DNA of 64,000 nt. Origin: Streptomyces albus subsp. albus. Lineage in GTDB: Bacteria > Actinomycetota > Actinomycetes > Streptomycetales > Streptomycetaceae. Under the pieces are notes generated by a model, which had not been told where the DNA came from, did no database searches, and saw nothing but the letters and a program-made list of their open reading frames with translations. The stretch covers positions 62,001 to 126,000 of the forward strand of contig NZ_JODR01000015.1 in the NCBI RefSeq assembly GCF_000725885.1, given 5' to 3'. This document shows positions 1-8,064 of this stretch, one piece after another; positions within the stretch are counted from its first letter, which is position 1, and each line of letters begins with the position of its first letter. Both the position numbers and the translations under genes were made by a program.

Positions 1-1242
1 AAGGGCGGCCCGCACGGCGCGGCCAAGCTGGGCGCCGGCGTCTTCGCCTACTCGGCGCTGTCCGCCTTCGGTGACGGCGTCGGCCGGGTCATCTCCCCGG
101 CGAAGGCCGCCGCCGACAACCCGGCGCTGCGCACCGACAACCTGCGGGCCGTCGCCGTCTACGGCGACCACCAGATGAACGACTCGCGGATGGCCGTGAT
201 GACCGTCCGCGCCGCCGTCGAGTCCGGCGCCGTCGTCCTCAACCACGCCGAGGTCACCGGGCTGCGCTTCACCCGCGGCCGGGTCACCGGCGCCGAGCTG
301 AAGGACCGGCTGGACGGCACCGAGTTCGGCGTCAACGCCCGTCTGGTGCTCAACGCGACCGGCCCCTGGGTGGACCACCTGCGCAAGATGGAGGACAGCG
401 GTGCGGCGCCCTCCATCCGCCTGTCCAAGGGCGCCCACCTGGTGCTCAAGCGCAAGTCGCCGTGGCGGGCCGCGATGGCCACGCCCATCGACAAGTACCG
501 CATCACCTTCGCCCTCCCGTGGGAGGACCAGCTGCTGCTGGGCACCACCGACGAGGAGTACACCGGCGACCCCGCGGACGTGCGGGCCACCGAGTCCGAC
601 ATCCAGCAGATCCTGGACGAGGCCGCGTTCTCGGTGCGCGACGCCGACCTGGACCGCGATCTGATGACCTACGCCTTCGCTGGGCTGCGGGTGCTGCCGG
701 GCGGGCCCGGCGGCGTGGAGTCCGCCAAGCGCGAGACGGTCGTCTCCGAGGGCCGGGGCGGCATGCTGTCGGTGGCCGGCGGCAAGTGGACCACCTACCG
801 CCACATCGGCCGTACGGTGATGAACAAGCTGGAGAAGCTGCCCGGCGGCACGCTCACCGAGGACAGCGTGCCGGTCAAGGAGCTGGTGCGGCGCACCCCG
901 CTGCCCGGCATCTCGAACCCGAACGCGGTGGCGCACCGGCTGCTGGTGGACCGCGAGCCCGGCGTACGGATGGACCCGCTGACCGCCCGTCAGCTGGCCA
1001 CCCACTACGGCTCGCTGTCCTTCGACATCGCCCGCCTGGTCAACGAGGACCCCGCGCTCGGCGAGCGGATCCACCCCGACGGCCCCGAGATCTGGGCCCA
1101 GGTCGTCTACGCCCGTGACCACGAGTGGGCCGAGACGGTCGACGACGTCGCCCGTCGCCGCACCACCCTCACGATCCGCGGCCTGGACACCGACGAGGTC
1201 CGCGCCCGCATCGAGGAGATGCTGGCCCAGCGGCGCGGCTGA
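1..1242 (+). CDS. glpD: Glycerol-3-phosphate dehydrogenase (3' part, truncated by window edge)
   Basis: C-terminal three quarters of an FAD-linked glycerol-3-phosphate dehydrogenase, which oxidises glycerol-3-phosphate to dihydroxyacetone phosphate and passes electrons to the respiratory chain. The frame is open from base 1, so the N-terminal FAD-binding Rossmann motif lies outside the window. Visible are the substrate-domain stretch NATGPWVDHLRKM, the loop LSKGAHLVLK, and the conserved GGKWTTYRHIGR segment near the end of the catalytic part. The alpha-helical C-terminal domain follows and ends with TGA at 1240-1242. The gene is normally downstream of glpF and glpK, which would lie to the left. 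An internal ATG at 175 is not the true start because homology runs through it. Confidence 0.93.
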   Translation, partial: KGGPHGAAKLGAGVFAYSALSAFGDGVGRVISPAKAAADNPALRTDNLRAVAVYGDHQMNDSRMAVMTVRAAVESGAVVLNHAEVTGLRFTRGRVTGAELKDRLDGTEFGVNARLVLNATGPWVDHLRKMEDSGAAPSIRLSKGAHLVLKRKSPWRAAMATPIDKYRITFALPWEDQLLLGTTDEEYTGDPADVRATESDIQQILDEAAFSVRDADLDRDLMTYAFAGLRVLPGGPGGVESAKRETVVSEGRGGMLSVAGGKWTTYRHIGRTVMNKLEKLPGGTLTEDSVPVKELVRRTPLPGISNPNAVAHRLLVDREPGVRMDPLTARQLATHYGSLSFDIARLVNEDPALGERIHPDGPEIWAQVVYARDHEWAETVDDVARRRTTLTIRGLDTDEVRARIEEMLAQRRG

Positions 1243-1272
1243 GACAGCGCCCGCCGGCGGTGAGCCGGACCG

Positions 1273-1305
1273 AGGGGCGTGCACCGCACGGCGGGGCACG
1301 CCCCT
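1273..1305 (+). terminator. Likely terminator downstream of glpD
   Basis: Nine-base perfect inverted repeat, AGGGGCGTG (1273-1281) and CACGCCCCT (1297-1305), with a 15-base loop, 30 bases after the glpD stop. There is no long T run, which is usual in this GC-rich group. Confidence 0.5.
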
Positions 1306-1466
1306 TCGGCGTTCCCGGGCCACCCGGCGGCGGACCGCACCGGGCCGGTCCTCCCCGGCGGCGCGCCCGTCGCCCCCCCGGGAGGACCGCGCACCAGTTC
1401 GGCAATTCGGTAACGAAGCACCCTCCGCTCCCCCGCCGCGCCCCGCCGGATGGCACCGTCGCCCGC

Positions 1467-2627
1467 ATGCACGCCGAAGCGGGGATGAAGCCGGAGCGAG
1501 CCGGGGAACCCGGTGCCGGGACCGGACAGGAGCCACCTCTTCCGGCCCCGCCCGAGGAGGGCCGCACGGGCCGGCGCCGCGGGCCGCGGCTGCCGGGCCG
1601 GACCCGGATGCGGCGCGCCCTCGTGCTGACCGCCCTCGCCCTGGCGGTGCTCGTCCTGCTGCCGGTGGCGGGCGCCGCCACGGCACTGCGGCTCGCGTAC
1701 GCGGGAGACCCGTCCGCCGAGGCCCGCACCCGGGGGCGGGACGCGCTGTGGCTGGGACACGCCTGGGTGGACGGCCGGCGCGACGCGGCGGACCTGCGCG
1801 CCCTCAAGCGGCGGATGGCGGGCACCGGCATCCGCGACCTGTACGTCCACACCGGACCGCTGGAGCACGACGGCTCACTGCCCGCCGCACGCTTCCCCCG
1901 CGCGCACTGGCTGCTGCGCGCGGTCGAACGGGAGCTGCCCGGTGTACGGGTGCAGGCGTGGCTGGGCGACAGGCTGGTCCGTCAGGAGGGCCGGCGCGAC
2001 GGGCTGCGGCTGGCCGACCCGGCGGCGCGGAAGCGGATCGTGGCCAGTGCCCGGCGGGTGCTCGCGGCCGGCTTCGACGGCGTGCACCTCGATCTGGAGC
2101 CGCTGCCCTCGGACGACGGCGCCTATCTGCGGCTGCTGGACCGGCTGCGCCCGGCCGTCCACGCCCGGGACGGGGTGCTGTCCGTCGCGGCGCACCAGAT
2201 CGACCCCCTGCCCGGGCTGCACCACGTGGGCGAGACCACCACCGGGGAGGGCAAGTGGTGGTCCCAGCGGTACTTCGGCCGGGTCGCACGGCGCGTGGAC
2301 CAGATCGCGCTGATGTCCTACGACACCTGGCTGCCGCTCCAGAGCCTGTACGGCGGCTATGTGGCCCACCAGACGCGGCTGGCCCTCCAGGTCGCGCCGA
2401 AGGATGTGGACCTGCTGATGGGGCTGCCGTTCTTCCACACCGACGACCTCGGGCACCATGCCGGGGCCGAGACCGTCGCCGCGGCGGTCCGCGGGGTGCG
2501 GCTGGGGCTGGGCCGCGAGGACCCCGGCCGCCGGCGGTTCGGCGTCGCCGCATATGTCGATTTCGCTGCGACGGCCCGGGACTGGGCGGACTACCGGAGC
2601 GGCTGGTGCCGTCCTCGGGAGTCATAA
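1467..2627 (+). CDS. Membrane-anchored GH18-like glycoside hydrolase family protein
   Basis: About 386 residues. The N-terminus is arginine-rich and cytoplasmic, followed by one hydrophobic segment (LVLTALALAVLVLLPVAGAA, roughly residues 51-70) that should anchor the protein with its catalytic part outside. The rest reads as a TIM-barrel: the segment DGVHLDLEP resembles the DxxDxDxE active-site strand of glycoside hydrolase family 18, and LMSYDTW matches the strand that follows in that family. Substrate is unknown; cell wall or chitin-type glycans are only a guess. Start sites at 1467, 1485 and 1608 are all in frame. None has a clear ribosome site; 1485 has the purine-rich AGCGGGG just before it. 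The 3' end carries the promoter region of the next gene. Confidence 0.7.
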   Translation: MHAEAGMKPERAGEPGAGTGQEPPLPAPPEEGRTGRRRGPRLPGRTRMRRALVLTALALAVLVLLPVAGAATALRLAYAGDPSAEARTRGRDALWLGHAWVDGRRDAADLRALKRRMAGTGIRDLYVHTGPLEHDGSLPAARFPRAHWLLRAVERELPGVRVQAWLGDRLVRQEGRRDGLRLADPAARKRIVASARRVLAAGFDGVHLDLEPLPSDDGAYLRLLDRLRPAVHARDGVLSVAAHQIDPLPGLHHVGETTTGEGKWWSQRYFGRVARRVDQIALMSYDTWLPLQSLYGGYVAHQTRLALQVAPKDVDLLMGLPFFHTDDLGHHAGAETVAAAVRGVRLGLGREDPGRRRFGVAAYVDFAATARDWADYRSGWCRPRES

Positions 2628-2635
2628 TGAACGCG

Positions 2636-2650
2636 AGACATCGGATGTCT
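2636..2650. promoter_or_regulatory. Candidate FadR/GntR operator in front of the regulator gene
   Basis: AGACATCGGATGTCT is a palindrome around one central base (ACATC-G-GATGT core). It sits eight bases after a CATAAT sequence (2623-2628) that could be a -10 box, and 14 bases before the GTG start at 2664. The same half-site ACATCGGA occurs in the larger inverted repeat at 7847-7880 in front of the fucose-type operon, which suggests autoregulation plus control of that operon. Confidence 0.65.
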
Positions 2651-2663
2651 TTGGGGAGGCAGC

Positions 2664-3335
2664 GTGGCGGTCACCGATGAGGCGATCGAGAAGATCAAGG
2701 GGATGATCGTCTCGGGGGCGCTGCGCCCCGGCGACCGGCTGCCGAAGGAGAGCGAGCTGGCCGCCGGGCTGGGACTGTCGCGCAACTCCCTGCGCGAGGC
2801 GGTGCGGGCCCTCGCCCTCATCCGCGTCCTGGACGTGCGCCAGGGCGACGGCACCTATGTGACCAGCCTCGACCCGCGGCTGCTGCTGGAGGCCATGAGC
2901 TTCGTCGTGGACTTCCACCGCGACGACACGGTGCTGGAGTTCCTCGCGGTCCGCCGCATCCTGGAGCCCGCCGCCACCGGGCTGGCCTGTCCGCTGATCG
3001 CCGAGGAGGAGCTGGACGCGCTGGCGGCGCAGCTCGACGCCCTGGGAGACGAGCCGTCCGTGGAGGAACTGGTCGCCGCCGACCTGGAGTTCCACCGGCG
3101 GATCGTGGCCGCCTCGGGCAACGGCGTCCTGTGCTCCCTGCTCGACGGCCTGTCCGGGCCCACCACCCGGGCGCGCGTCTGGCGCGGACTCACCCAGCAG
3201 GACGCCGTGAGCCGCACCCTGCACGAGCACCGTCAGATCCTGGGCGCCCTGCGCGCACGGGACGCGGAGGCCGCCCGTTCCTGGGCCACGGTGCACATCG
3301 CCAGCGTCGAGCAGTGGCTGCGCTCGACCCTGTGA
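2664..3335 (+). CDS. FadR-subfamily GntR transcriptional regulator
   Basis: 223 residues. Residues 1-70 form a winged helix-turn-helix of GntR type (LRPGDRLPKESELA, LSRNSLREAVRAL, VRQGDGTYV). Residues 90-220 form an all-helical FCD ligand domain with the metal-binding pattern D-x3-H (DLEFHRRI) and later histidines (LHEHRQIL, ATVHIA). FCD regulators usually bind small organic or sugar acids. The GTG start is preceded by GGGGAGG. The gene is next to, and convergent with, a fuconate-type sugar acid operon. The shared palindrome in front of both makes it the likely repressor of that operon, with a pathway intermediate such as L-fuconate as a plausible inducer (inference). Confidence 0.85.
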   Translation: MAVTDEAIEKIKGMIVSGALRPGDRLPKESELAAGLGLSRNSLREAVRALALIRVLDVRQGDGTYVTSLDPRLLLEAMSFVVDFHRDDTVLEFLAVRRILEPAATGLACPLIAEEELDALAAQLDALGDEPSVEELVAADLEFHRRIVAASGNGVLCSLLDGLSGPTTRARVWRGLTQQDAVSRTLHEHRQILGALRARDAEAARSWATVHIASVEQWLRSTL

Positions 3336-3503
3336 GGCCCCGCCGGCACCGGCCGGTGCGGCGCCCGATGCCTGCGCGGGGCTCCTGACCTGCGCGCGGC
3401 AGGGGCGCCGGCACGGCGGTCACGGTCGGTCGGCGGTCGCTGTCGGTCGGGGGTCGCGGCGGTACGGCGGTCGCGGTCAGTACGGGGCCGCGACCGGCCG
3501 CGG

Positions 3504-3812
3504 TCAGCGTGCGGCGTGACCCGTGCCGCCCGGCGCGGCGTCCCCGGGTCCCGGACGTTCGCCGGGAGCGGCGTCGGCGTCGGCGTCGGCAGCGGCGTCG
3601 TCGGCCTCCGCCACGGCGTCCCGTACGCGTTCCGCCTCGTCCTCGCCCAGCTCCGAACCGGCCGCCAGGTGGGGGCTGCCGAAGGAGGGGGAGCTGAAGC
3701 CCGGGGAGAACAGCCCGGGTCCGTCGTCCGTGCCCGGCGTCTCGGCGGCACGGTCCCCCTCGTGCGCCGGGTCGTGGTCGGGGGCCGGTGAAGCGGTGGG
3801 TTCGTGTGCCAC
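3504..3812 (-). CDS. Small hypothetical acidic protein
   Basis: 102 residues, not recognised as a named family. The start chosen is GTG at 3812 because GGGAGC lies eight bases upstream. The middle holds a short repeat-like stretch (SPGFSSPSFGSPHL), followed by a charged helix (LGEDEAERVRDAVAEADDA) and an Ala/Asp-rich tail (DADADAA), so much of the protein may be disordered. It is 68 bases downstream of the lactonase gene on the same strand and may be a separate unit or the operon's tail. No membrane segment or signal peptide is visible. Confidence 0.55.
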   Translation of the reverse strand: MAHEPTASPAPDHDPAHEGDRAAETPGTDDGPGLFSPGFSSPSFGSPHLAAGSELGEDEAERVRDAVAEADDAAADADADAAPGERPGPGDAAPGGTGHAAR

Positions 3813-3880
3813 GGAACGCTCCCGGGGGTTCGGTCGGTTCGAACGGGTGCGCCCCACCCTAGGCGATGCGGGACGCGCGC

Positions 3881-4714
3881 TCACGCCCGTTGCGGGGCGG
3901 CCACCCCGTAGACGCGGGCGGCGTTGCCGCCGAAGACCGCGGCGCGTTCGGCAGGAGCGAGATGGGCGGTGGCCTCCTCCGCGAGCGCGGCGACCTCGTC
4001 GTAGTAGGCGGCCAGGGTGCACACCGGCCAGTCGGACCCGTACAGCACCCGGTCGGGGCCGAAGGTCTCCAGCACGTGACGGGCGTAGGGCAAAAGCTGC
4101 TGTTTCGTCCAGCCGCCCCAGTCGGCCTCGGTGACCAGACCGGACAGCTTGCACGAGACGTTGGGCAGCGCGGCGAGGCGGCGCAGCCCGGTGGCCCACG
4201 GCTCCCACTCCCCCGCCGCCACCGGGGGTTTGGCCGCGTGGTCGAGCACGAAGGAGAGTTCGGGCAGCGCCTCGGCGGTCGCCACGGCGGCGGGCAACTC
4301 CCGCGGGGTGACGAGCAGGTCGTAGACGAGCCCGGCACGGGCGACCGCGGCCAGTCCGCGTCTGACGTCGGGGCGGCACAGCCACGCGGGGTCCGCCTCG
4401 TCCTGCACCTGGTGCCGGACGCCGGCGAGCCCGGCGGGGAGCGCGGGACCGCCGGGTGCCGTCAGATCGGCCCAGCCCACGACCGCGGCGATGTGCCGCG
4501 AACTCTCCTTGACGGCGAGCAGTTCCGCCGTCTCCCCCGTGGAGTGGCACGCCTGGACGACGACGGTGGCGGTGATGTCGTGGGCGGCCAGGTGCGGGAG
4601 GAGGTCCCGCTCGGTCCAGGTGCGGCGGATCGGTGCCGCCCAGGCGCCGTTCATCCAGGGCAGGGAGCGCCGGGAGAGGTCCCACAGGTGATGGTGGGCG
4701 TCGATGCGGATCAT
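3881..4714 (-). CDS. Amidohydrolase-family L-fuconolactonase (sugar lactonase)
   Basis: 277 residues, amidohydrolase-2 family TIM-barrel. It begins with DAHHHLWDL (metal ligands), has the mid-strand DHAAKPP and ends with LYGSDWPVC, the usual layout of the family that includes L-fucono-1,5-lactonase and L-rhamnono-lactonase. Predicted role: hydrolysis of L-fuconolactone to L-fuconate in the cytoplasm. The ATG at 4714 overlaps the stop of the aldo/keto reductase gene by four bases (ATGA), so the two are probably translationally coupled. Substrate assignment rests mainly on operon context; a related lactone (L-galactono- or D-arabinono-lactone) is possible. Confidence 0.82.
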   Translation of the reverse strand: MIRIDAHHHLWDLSRRSLPWMNGAWAAPIRRTWTERDLLPHLAAHDITATVVVQACHSTGETAELLAVKESSRHIAAVVGWADLTAPGGPALPAGLAGVRHQVQDEADPAWLCRPDVRRGLAAVARAGLVYDLLVTPRELPAAVATAEALPELSFVLDHAAKPPVAAGEWEPWATGLRRLAALPNVSCKLSGLVTEADWGGWTKQQLLPYARHVLETFGPDRVLYGSDWPVCTLAAYYDEVAALAEEATAHLAPAERAAVFGGNAARVYGVAAPQRA

Positions 4715-5715
4715 GACGGGCCAATCCTCTCGGCGGGCGGCGTGGGCACGGGCAGGTCGTCGTCCAGCAGCCCCTCGGCGACCAGGTCCCGCCACAGCTG
4801 TGCGGGGATGTCCTGCCGGGCGAGCCGGGCGTTCTCCAGCACCTCGTCGGGCGCGGCGGCGCCGACCACGGCGGCGGTGACGGCCGGGTGCCCGAAGGGG
4901 AAGCGCAGCGCCGCCGCCCGCAGCGGTACGCCGTGCCGGGCGCAGACGGCGGCGGTCCGCCGGGCGCGCTCGACGAGGTGGGCGGGGGCGGGACGGTAGT
5001 CGTAACTGGCCCGGGGGCCGGGGTCGGCCAGCAGTCCGGAGTTGTAGACGCCGCCGACGAGCACCTCGGTGCCGCGCCGCGCGCACACCGGCAGCAGGTC
5101 GTCGAAGGCGGAGCGGTCCAGCAGGGTCCACCGCCCGGCGCACAGCACCACATCCACGTCGTACTCGGCCACCAGACGGGCGAGATGGTCGCTGTGGTTC
5201 ATGCCGAAGCCGATCCGGCCCACCACCTTCTGGTCGCGCAGTTCGGCCAGCGCCGCGTACCCGGTGGCCCGCACCTGCGGGAGGTGGTGCTCGACGTCGT
5301 GCAGGAAGGCGATCTCGACGTGGTCGGTGCCCAGCCGGGCCAGCGAGTCCTCCAGGGTGCGGTGGATGCCGTCACGGCTGAAGTCCCACACCCGGGCGCG
5401 CGGCGGCGTGTCCACGAAGCCCTCACCGGGGGCGGATTCGCCCGGGGCGAGGGGGCGCAGCCTGCGGCCGGCCTTGGTGGAGAGGGAGTAGGTGTGGCGC
5501 GGCACTCCGGCGAGGGCCCGCCCCAGCCGCTCCTCGGAGAGCCCCACGCCGTAGTGCGGGGCGGTGTCGAAGTGGTGGCATCCCGACTCCAGCGCGGCCT
5601 GCACCACTGCGTGCGCCCGCTCCTCGGACATCGCCGTGCCCAGGTTGCCGAGCTGGGCACAGCCGAGGCCGAGCAGGGGAAGCCGCCGCGGTGCGGGCCG
5701 TTGCGCCGCCGTCAC
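4711..5715 (-). CDS. Aldo/keto reductase, probable L-fucose (D-threo-aldose) dehydrogenase
   Basis: 334 residues, NAD(P)-dependent aldo/keto reductase. It shows the catalytic tetrad context: DTAPHYG (Asp, Tyr), STKAGR (Lys) and FLHDVEHH (His), with a C-terminal cofactor part VVGAAAPDEV. This subfamily, also called pyridoxal dehydrogenase- or L-galactose dehydrogenase-like, oxidises C1 of L-fucose to the lactone. The start is GTG at 5715, overlapping the upstream SDR stop by four bases (GTGA); a much longer open frame upstream is a shadow of the neighbours. It would supply the lactone hydrolysed by the next gene's product. Confidence 0.82.
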   Translation of the reverse strand: MTAAQRPAPRRLPLLGLGCAQLGNLGTAMSEERAHAVVQAALESGCHHFDTAPHYGVGLSEERLGRALAGVPRHTYSLSTKAGRRLRPLAPGESAPGEGFVDTPPRARVWDFSRDGIHRTLEDSLARLGTDHVEIAFLHDVEHHLPQVRATGYAALAELRDQKVVGRIGFGMNHSDHLARLVAEYDVDVVLCAGRWTLLDRSAFDDLLPVCARRGTEVLVGGVYNSGLLADPGPRASYDYRPAPAHLVERARRTAAVCARHGVPLRAAALRFPFGHPAVTAAVVGAAAPDEVLENARLARQDIPAQLWRDLVAEGLLDDDLPVPTPPAERIGPS

Positions 5716-6503
5716 CGGGGCTCCGGGCGCAGACGCAGGCCCTGCATGCCCCCGTCCACGGCCAGGGCGGTGCCGGTGACGGCGCCGGCGCGGGGGTCGG
5801 CCAGGTGGGCGACGGCCTCGGCGACCTCCTCGGGCCAAACGAGCCGCCCGGTCGGCTGCCGGGCCTCCAGCGCCGCCCGTTCGGCGGCGGGGTCCTGGGC
5901 ACGGTCCAGCAGGCGGCCCACCCACGGGGTGTCCACGGTCCCGGGGTTGACGCAGTTGACGCGTATGCCCTCGCGTACGTGGTCGGCGGCCATGGCCAGG
6001 GTGAGGGAGTACAGGGCGCCCTTGCTCGCGGAGTACAGGGCGCGCTGCGGCAGTCCGGCGGTGGCCGCGATGGAGCAGGTGTGGGTGAGGGAGGCGGCGC
6101 CGGGCCGGCCGGCCGCGGCCCTCCGCAGGTGGGGCAGCGCCGCCCGGTCGGTCCGTACGACGCCGAGCAGGTTGACGTCGAGGACGTGCCGCCACTCCTC
6201 GTCGTCGTTGTCCTCCACGGTGCCGGTGGCGCCGATGCCCGCGTTGGCGACGACCACCTGGAGTCCGCCGAGTTCGGCCGCCGCCCGCTCGACGGCCGCC
6301 CGTACGGCGCCCTCGTCGGTGACGTCGGCCTCCAGCGCGAGGGTGCCCTCGGGGGCGCCGCCCGGGTCCCGGTCGAGCACGGCGACGCGGGCCCCGCGCG
6401 CGGTCAGCAGCGCGGCGACGGCGGCACCGATGCCGGAGCCGCCGCCGGTGACGAGCGCCGGCACGCCCTCGAAGGCGCCTGCGGGCTGCGGGGATCGGCT
6501 CAT
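5712..6503 (-). CDS. SDR oxidoreductase, probable 2-keto-3-deoxy-L-fuconate dehydrogenase
   Basis: 263 residues, classical short-chain dehydrogenase. It has [10 protein letters not shown] near residue 17 (cofactor glycine motif), NAG near residue 88, a Ser-Tyr-Lys active site (SIAATAGL, then YSASK), and PGTVDTPW after the active site. In oxidative L-fucose pathways the equivalent enzyme oxidises 2-keto-3-deoxy-L-fuconate at C4. The ATG at 6503 overlaps the fuconate dehydratase stop by four bases (ATGA); an upstream in-frame ATG at 6569 lies inside that gene and is not used here. Confidence 0.83.
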   Translation of the reverse strand: MSRSPQPAGAFEGVPALVTGGGSGIGAAVAALLTARGARVAVLDRDPGGAPEGTLALEADVTDEGAVRAAVERAAAELGGLQVVVANAGIGATGTVEDNDDEEWRHVLDVNLLGVVRTDRAALPHLRRAAAGRPGAASLTHTCSIAATAGLPQRALYSASKGALYSLTLAMAADHVREGIRVNCVNPGTVDTPWVGRLLDRAQDPAAERAALEARQPTGRLVWPEEVAEAVAHLADPRAGAVTGTALAVDGGMQGLRLRPEPR

Positions 6504-7867
6504 CGGGGTCCCTCCTGTCCGGACTGCGGGTGGAGCGGGTGCGCGTCGTGCCCGGGGCGGTCGCGCCACACCGGCCCGTCCGGGTAGCGGTGGGCGGCCA
6601 GCGAGTGGTCGTGCATCCGGGCGGAGAAGCCGGGTGCGGTGGGGGCCCGGTAGTGGCCGTCCCGGACGACGGCGGGGTCGGCGAAGTGCTCGTGGAGGTG
6701 GTCGACGTACTCGATGACGCGGCCCTCACGGGTGCCGGAGACGGCGACGAAGTCGAACATGGCCAGGTGCTGCACGAGTTCGCACAGGCCCACGCCGCCC
6801 GCGTGCGGGCACACCGGCACCCCGAACTTGGCGGCGAGCAGCAGGATGGCCAGGTTCTCGTTGACCCCGGCGACGCGCGTGGCGTCGATCTGCACCACGT
6901 CGACCGCCTCCGCCTGGAGGAGCTGCTTGAAGACGATGCGGTTGGCGGCGTGTTCGCCGGTGGCGACGGGCACGGGCTGGCGGGCGCGTACATGGGCGTG
7001 GCCGAGGATGTCGTCGGGGCTGGTGGGCTCCTCGATCCAGTACGGGTCGAACGCGGCGAGCTCCCGCATCCAGCGCACCGCCTCCTCGCGCTCCCAGCGC
7101 TGGTTGGCGTCCAGGGCGATCCGCACCTGCGGGCCGACGGCCTCGCGCACCAGCCGCAGACGGTGGAGGTCCTGGCCGAGGTCGGCGCCGACCTTCAGTT
7201 TGATCTGGGTGAAGCCGTCGGCGACGGCCCGGCGGGCGAGGGCGACCAGTTTCTCGTCGGAGTAGCCCAGCCAGCCGGGCGAGGTGGTGTAGGCGGGGTA
7301 GCCGGTCTCGCGGAGTGCGGCTGCACGGCGCTCACGGCCGGGCTCGGCGGCGCGCAGCAGGCCGAGGGCCTCCTGCGGGGTGAGCGCGTCGGTCAGATGC
7401 CGGAAGTCGACGAGTGCGACCAGTTCCTCGGGGCTGAGCGAGGCCAGGTACGCCCACAGGGGCTGTCCGGCGCGTTTGGCCGCCAGGTCCCAGGCAGCGT
7501 TGACGACGGCCCCGGCCGCCATGTGCGCGACCCCCTTCTCGGGGCCGAGCCAGCGCAGTTGCGAGTCGTGGGTGAGCCGGCGGTGGAGCCCTCCCAGGTC
7601 CGAGGTGACCGCGTCGAGCGGGCAGCCCGCCAGGTAGGGGCGCAGGGCCCGGATCGCGGCGACGACGACATCGTTGCCGCGGCCGATGGTGAAGCAGAAG
7701 CCGTGGCCCTCGTGCCCGTCGGGGGCGTCGGTGCGCAGGACCACGTAGGCGGCGGAGTAGTCGGGGTCGGGGTTCATGGCGTCCGAACCGTCGCTGTGCT
7801 CAGAGGTCGGGAAGCGGACGTCGTACACGTCGACCTCGGTGAGGCGATACATCGGACCTCTGCTCAT
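6500..7867 (-). CDS. L-fuconate dehydratase, enolase superfamily
   Basis: 455 residues. The N-terminus (YDVRFPTS, then [16 protein letters not shown]) and core ([54 protein letters not shown]) match the L-fuconate dehydratase subgroup closely. The KxK lysine, the metal-binding Asp and Glu residues and the catalytic His are all present. It dehydrates L-fuconate to 2-keto-3-deoxy-L-fuconate. It is the first gene of the four-gene unit. The start at 7867 would give a nearly leaderless mRNA from the promoter at 7876-7905; an alternative ATG at 7852 loses five residues. The start codon lies inside the operator-like repeat. Confidence 0.9.
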   Translation of the reverse strand: MSRGPMYRLTEVDVYDVRFPTSEHSDGSDAMNPDPDYSAAYVVLRTDAPDGHEGHGFCFTIGRGNDVVVAAIRALRPYLAGCPLDAVTSDLGGLHRRLTHDSQLRWLGPEKGVAHMAAGAVVNAAWDLAAKRAGQPLWAYLASLSPEELVALVDFRHLTDALTPQEALGLLRAAEPGRERRAAALRETGYPAYTTSPGWLGYSDEKLVALARRAVADGFTQIKLKVGADLGQDLHRLRLVREAVGPQVRIALDANQRWEREEAVRWMRELAAFDPYWIEEPTSPDDILGHAHVRARQPVPVATGEHAANRIVFKQLLQAEAVDVVQIDATRVAGVNENLAILLLAAKFGVPVCPHAGGVGLCELVQHLAMFDFVAVSGTREGRVIEYVDHLHEHFADPAVVRDGHYRAPTAPGFSARMHDHSLAAHRYPDGPVWRDRPGHDAHPLHPQSGQEGPR

Positions 7868-7880
7868 AGGTCCGATGTAT
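7847..7880. promoter_or_regulatory. 13-bp perfect inverted repeat, probable operator of the fucose-type operon
   Basis: Left arm ATACATCGGACCT at 7847-7859, eight-base spacer, right arm AGGTCCGATGTAT at 7868-7880, with no mismatch. It covers the predicted -10 box, the transcription start region and the start codon of the fuconate dehydratase gene, an ideal place for a repressor. The inner half-site ACATCGGA is shared with the palindrome in front of the FadR-type regulator at 2664. Confidence 0.75.
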
Positions 7881-7905
7881 AGCCCTCGCGCCGGTACTCC
7901 GTCCA
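7876..7905 (-). promoter_or_regulatory. Predicted promoter of the fucose-type operon
   Basis: On the minus strand, TGGACG (7905-7900) and TATACA (7881-7876) are separated by 18 bases, a fair match to a housekeeping sigma promoter. Transcription would begin about seven bases further, almost at the ATG at 7867, suggesting a leaderless message. The -10 box is within the inverted repeat. Confidence 0.5.
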
Positions 7906-8064
7906 GGGGCGTGCGCCGGCGATTCGAGGGGGCGCGGGGGCTGCGGTCCCGCCACCGTCACGCCGTAGGCTGGGGCTCGCACGAAAGAGCGCTGGCAGCG
8001 GCAGTGGCGGCGGCCGGCGACAGCAGGCAGAACGGCAGTAGGACGCAAGGTAAGGAGGCGCTGG

